This document shows positions 62,100-64,000 of a stretch of 64,000 bases of DNA, in pieces. The DNA is from Nothopassalora personata. Lineage: Eukaryota > Ascomycota > Dothideomycetes > Mycosphaerellales > Mycosphaerellaceae. Made by a program: the position numbers and the translations under genes. Location: assembly GCA_033816765.1 (NCBI GenBank), contig CM066298.1, positions 2,418,001-2,482,000 on the forward strand, in the 5' to 3' direction. How positions within the stretch are numbered: position 1 is the stretch's first letter; each line of letters begins with the position of its first letter. The notes beneath the pieces were generated by a model. That model was not told the origin of the DNA. It did no database searches and saw only the letters and a program-made list of their open reading frames with translations.

Positions 62100-64000
62100 A
62101 ACTTAGCACCTTTACCGACATAGGTAGAGGCTACGAACAGCCTATAAACCCTACGAAAATAGAAGGGGTCTATAGGGACTCTATCCCTTATAAGGGGATA
62201 GAGGAATCGGAGGAAGGGGAAACACCTAAATCTAGTAAGGAAGGGAGAAGCGGAACTAACGCCGCTAAATTAGGTATAGGTATAGGAACAAATAACATAA
62301 TTAGGATAGATACTATAGCTACCCTCTTTAGACGATTAGTAGTAGTAATAGAAAACGCTAGCCCTCGCTTTCTACCTCTAGGAGGTGCTAAGAATCCGTT
62401 CTTTAATAGTACTAATACTACTAAGTTTTAGGAGCGGTTTAGCGACCTAATAGACTAGTATCCGCCTCGGGCATCTATTAAGAAGGATGATTTCTAGGGT
62501 AGGTTTAAGCGCAATTACGAAACTACTATCCGGCGTATAGTTATAAGACTACCTAGGTAGCTTACTAATAAGGCACGTTTTAGGAGGGCGTTCTTATTAG
62601 AGTTCTTAAGGTTTAACGCCTACTCGATGTTAGGGAGTCGGGAATATCTTAAGGAGATTATTAGGGTATAGTAAGGTAAGAGGCCCGAAGAATAGGATGT
62701 AAAGGAATTTATCCGCCTATTTATATCCTTAAGTAACCTAATTAAACCTAAGGATTTAGATAACAGCTCCCGGAGTTGCCTCCTCCTTTAGGGATTACTA
62801 GAGGGAGTCGCGAAAGCGGTCTATAAGGCTTACGGGCTTTACCTAAAGTAGCCTAAGAAATTTAGGGACTTTTAGAGGATCCTCGATAAAGCTACTAGCA
62901 TCGTAGATAGTAAGGAGGGATAGAAAGCTATATATATAGATTTCCCTCTTACTTTACCTTAGCTATACCGCTTAGTCGTAAAGTAAATGCCGCGCCTTAA
63001 GCCTAAGATTAATACGCTTAAGAAGGCCGCCTCTAGGACTATTGTTAATAATAACCTAATTTAGAAGGTAGCTAAGATAAGTATACGTATATACTAGCGC
63101 GGTCGCGTCGCGGACGCGGGTACCTTCTACCCGAGCGAGAATTAACGCTCTATACAACCGGAGAGGCACGATCTAGACACTAAACTATAGGTTTACGTAA
63201 TGTAGCGTCCCCTATCGTAGAATCGCGAACAGTCTAAAGCGATAGATAGCTATTACTACAACTATAGCAGTTCGAAGTACTAGGCTAGTAATTATAGGGC
63301 GATAAGGTCCTTAATATCCCGGGGCTACGTACACCTCGCCCCGAACAACTAGTAGTATCTAGGGAAAGAAGGCGATCCGCGTCCTACTAAGTTCAACTTT
63401 CGGAGGGACTATAGTAAACCGAAACTACTCTATATACTCCCTCTACTCGAAGAACATTATAGGCCGATCGAGTTTAATAACTAGTATGAGATTTCTACAC
63501 TACGTAAGTAATAGATAGGTAGGAACTATACTAGGGTAACAAAGGTTACGCCTCCTAATTATTCTAAGCCCCCTCCTAACTTTAGGCATTTAATGGAGTA
63601 TAGCCCTTAGGACGTACGGTCTAGCTAAACGGAGAAGGCTACTAGTATATATTAGGTCTCATTTGGAGAAAGTGAAGTAGAGTAGGCGGTTAACTTAGGC
63701 GAGCTTAACGAGGTATCTACCTATCCTATATAGTCTAACAAAGTAAAATGGAAGGTACCCGTAGGCATTCTAAAGAATCCGCACCCGAGGACCCGGTCCT
63801 TAGCCTAGGATCTACGAGCCCGAGCTAAGGCTACTAAGAAAGTTCGCCTATAATTAGAATAGGAGATCCGGTAAGCTAAGATTAACTAGTAGGAGGTTGA
63901 AATGATTAACGAAGTTAGTGCTTAAATGAGCGAAACTCAATTATTAGCTAAATCTGGGGTAACCCTAGGAAGGGGAAATAATGCCTAAGTAAATAGACTA
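62100..64000 (+). pseudogene. gag-like pseudogene of the second copy of element 4
   Basis: Matches 6840-8566 followed by 28611-28800, with RIP stops. Continues past the window edge. Confidence 0.6.

Larger units (their letters stand above)
61484..64000 (+). mobile_element. Second RIP-killed copy of element 4, running off the window
   Basis: Collinear with 6130-8566 and then directly with 28611 onward, without element 3. The LTR is 61484-61853 (370 bp, one 21-base repeat shorter), then a short leader, then the gag-like frame. The empty insertion site of element 3 is at about 63804-63810. RIP stops are at partly different positions from copy 1, so the two copies were mutated independently. Confidence 0.85.

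Overview
The window looks like filamentous ascomycete (Pezizomycotina) nuclear DNA. Three short, apparently intronless fungal genes survive at its edges: a Sos7-like kinetochore protein (973-1800), a short-chain dehydrogenase/reductase (2616-3413) and Yae1 (60720-61292). Nearly everything else is transposable element. Much of that is stripped of CpA/TpG and rich in TpA, with reading frames broken mainly by TAA/TAG. That is the footprint of repeat-induced point mutation (RIP), known from Neurospora and other Pezizomycotina. The genus cannot be fixed from sequence alone; Dothideomycetes is a guess.

The 56.7 kb between the SDR gene and YAE1 is one nest of insertions, readable from matching target-site duplications (TSDs). 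Level 1 is a RIP-killed Fot1/pogo-like DNA transposon (3819-60521) with 33-bp inverted ends flanked by TA. Level 2 inside it holds a RIP-killed chromovirus relic (3961-50272) and an 8.2-kb RIP-killed element with inverted ends and a retroviral-type integrase relic (about 52157-60419). Inside the chromovirus relic are a large RIP-killed gypsy element (6130-38042, 'element 4') and a small gag-only gypsy element (42686-50141). Element 4 holds a RIP-killed minus-strand chromovirus (8567-28610, 'element 3'). Element 3 holds two intact Ty3/gypsy elements with identical LTRs: 9099-16129 ('element 1') and 16543-23449 ('element 2'). The gag-only element holds an unmutated Ty1/copia element (42952-48025) that lacks its integrase domain. 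Right of YAE1 are a Tc1/mariner fragment (61368-61483) and a second RIP-killed copy of element 4 (61484 to the window end).

The four youngest elements show no RIP, yet element 1 belongs to the same family as the RIP-killed chromovirus relic that contains it. The family was therefore active both before and after RIP acted here.

The most interesting signal is a recurrent accessory gene on the strand opposite to gag-pol, just inside the 3' LTR. Element 1 has an intact 179-aa version and the gag-only element an intact 166-aa version. Both begin MSSSS and carry a cysteine cluster followed by a coiled coil; the second matches Zn(II)2Cys6 spacing exactly. The chromovirus relic has a RIP-killed version, and element 3 has a RIP-killed frame in the same place. 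Other points of note are self-complementary primer sites in three gypsy families, a half-tRNA-iMet primer site in the copia element, a candidate -1 frameshift signal at the gag/pol junction of element 1, a tRNA-like sequence between its convergent genes, an unidentified RIP-killed accessory gene in element 4, and a dispersed hairpin motif in the 8.2-kb element.
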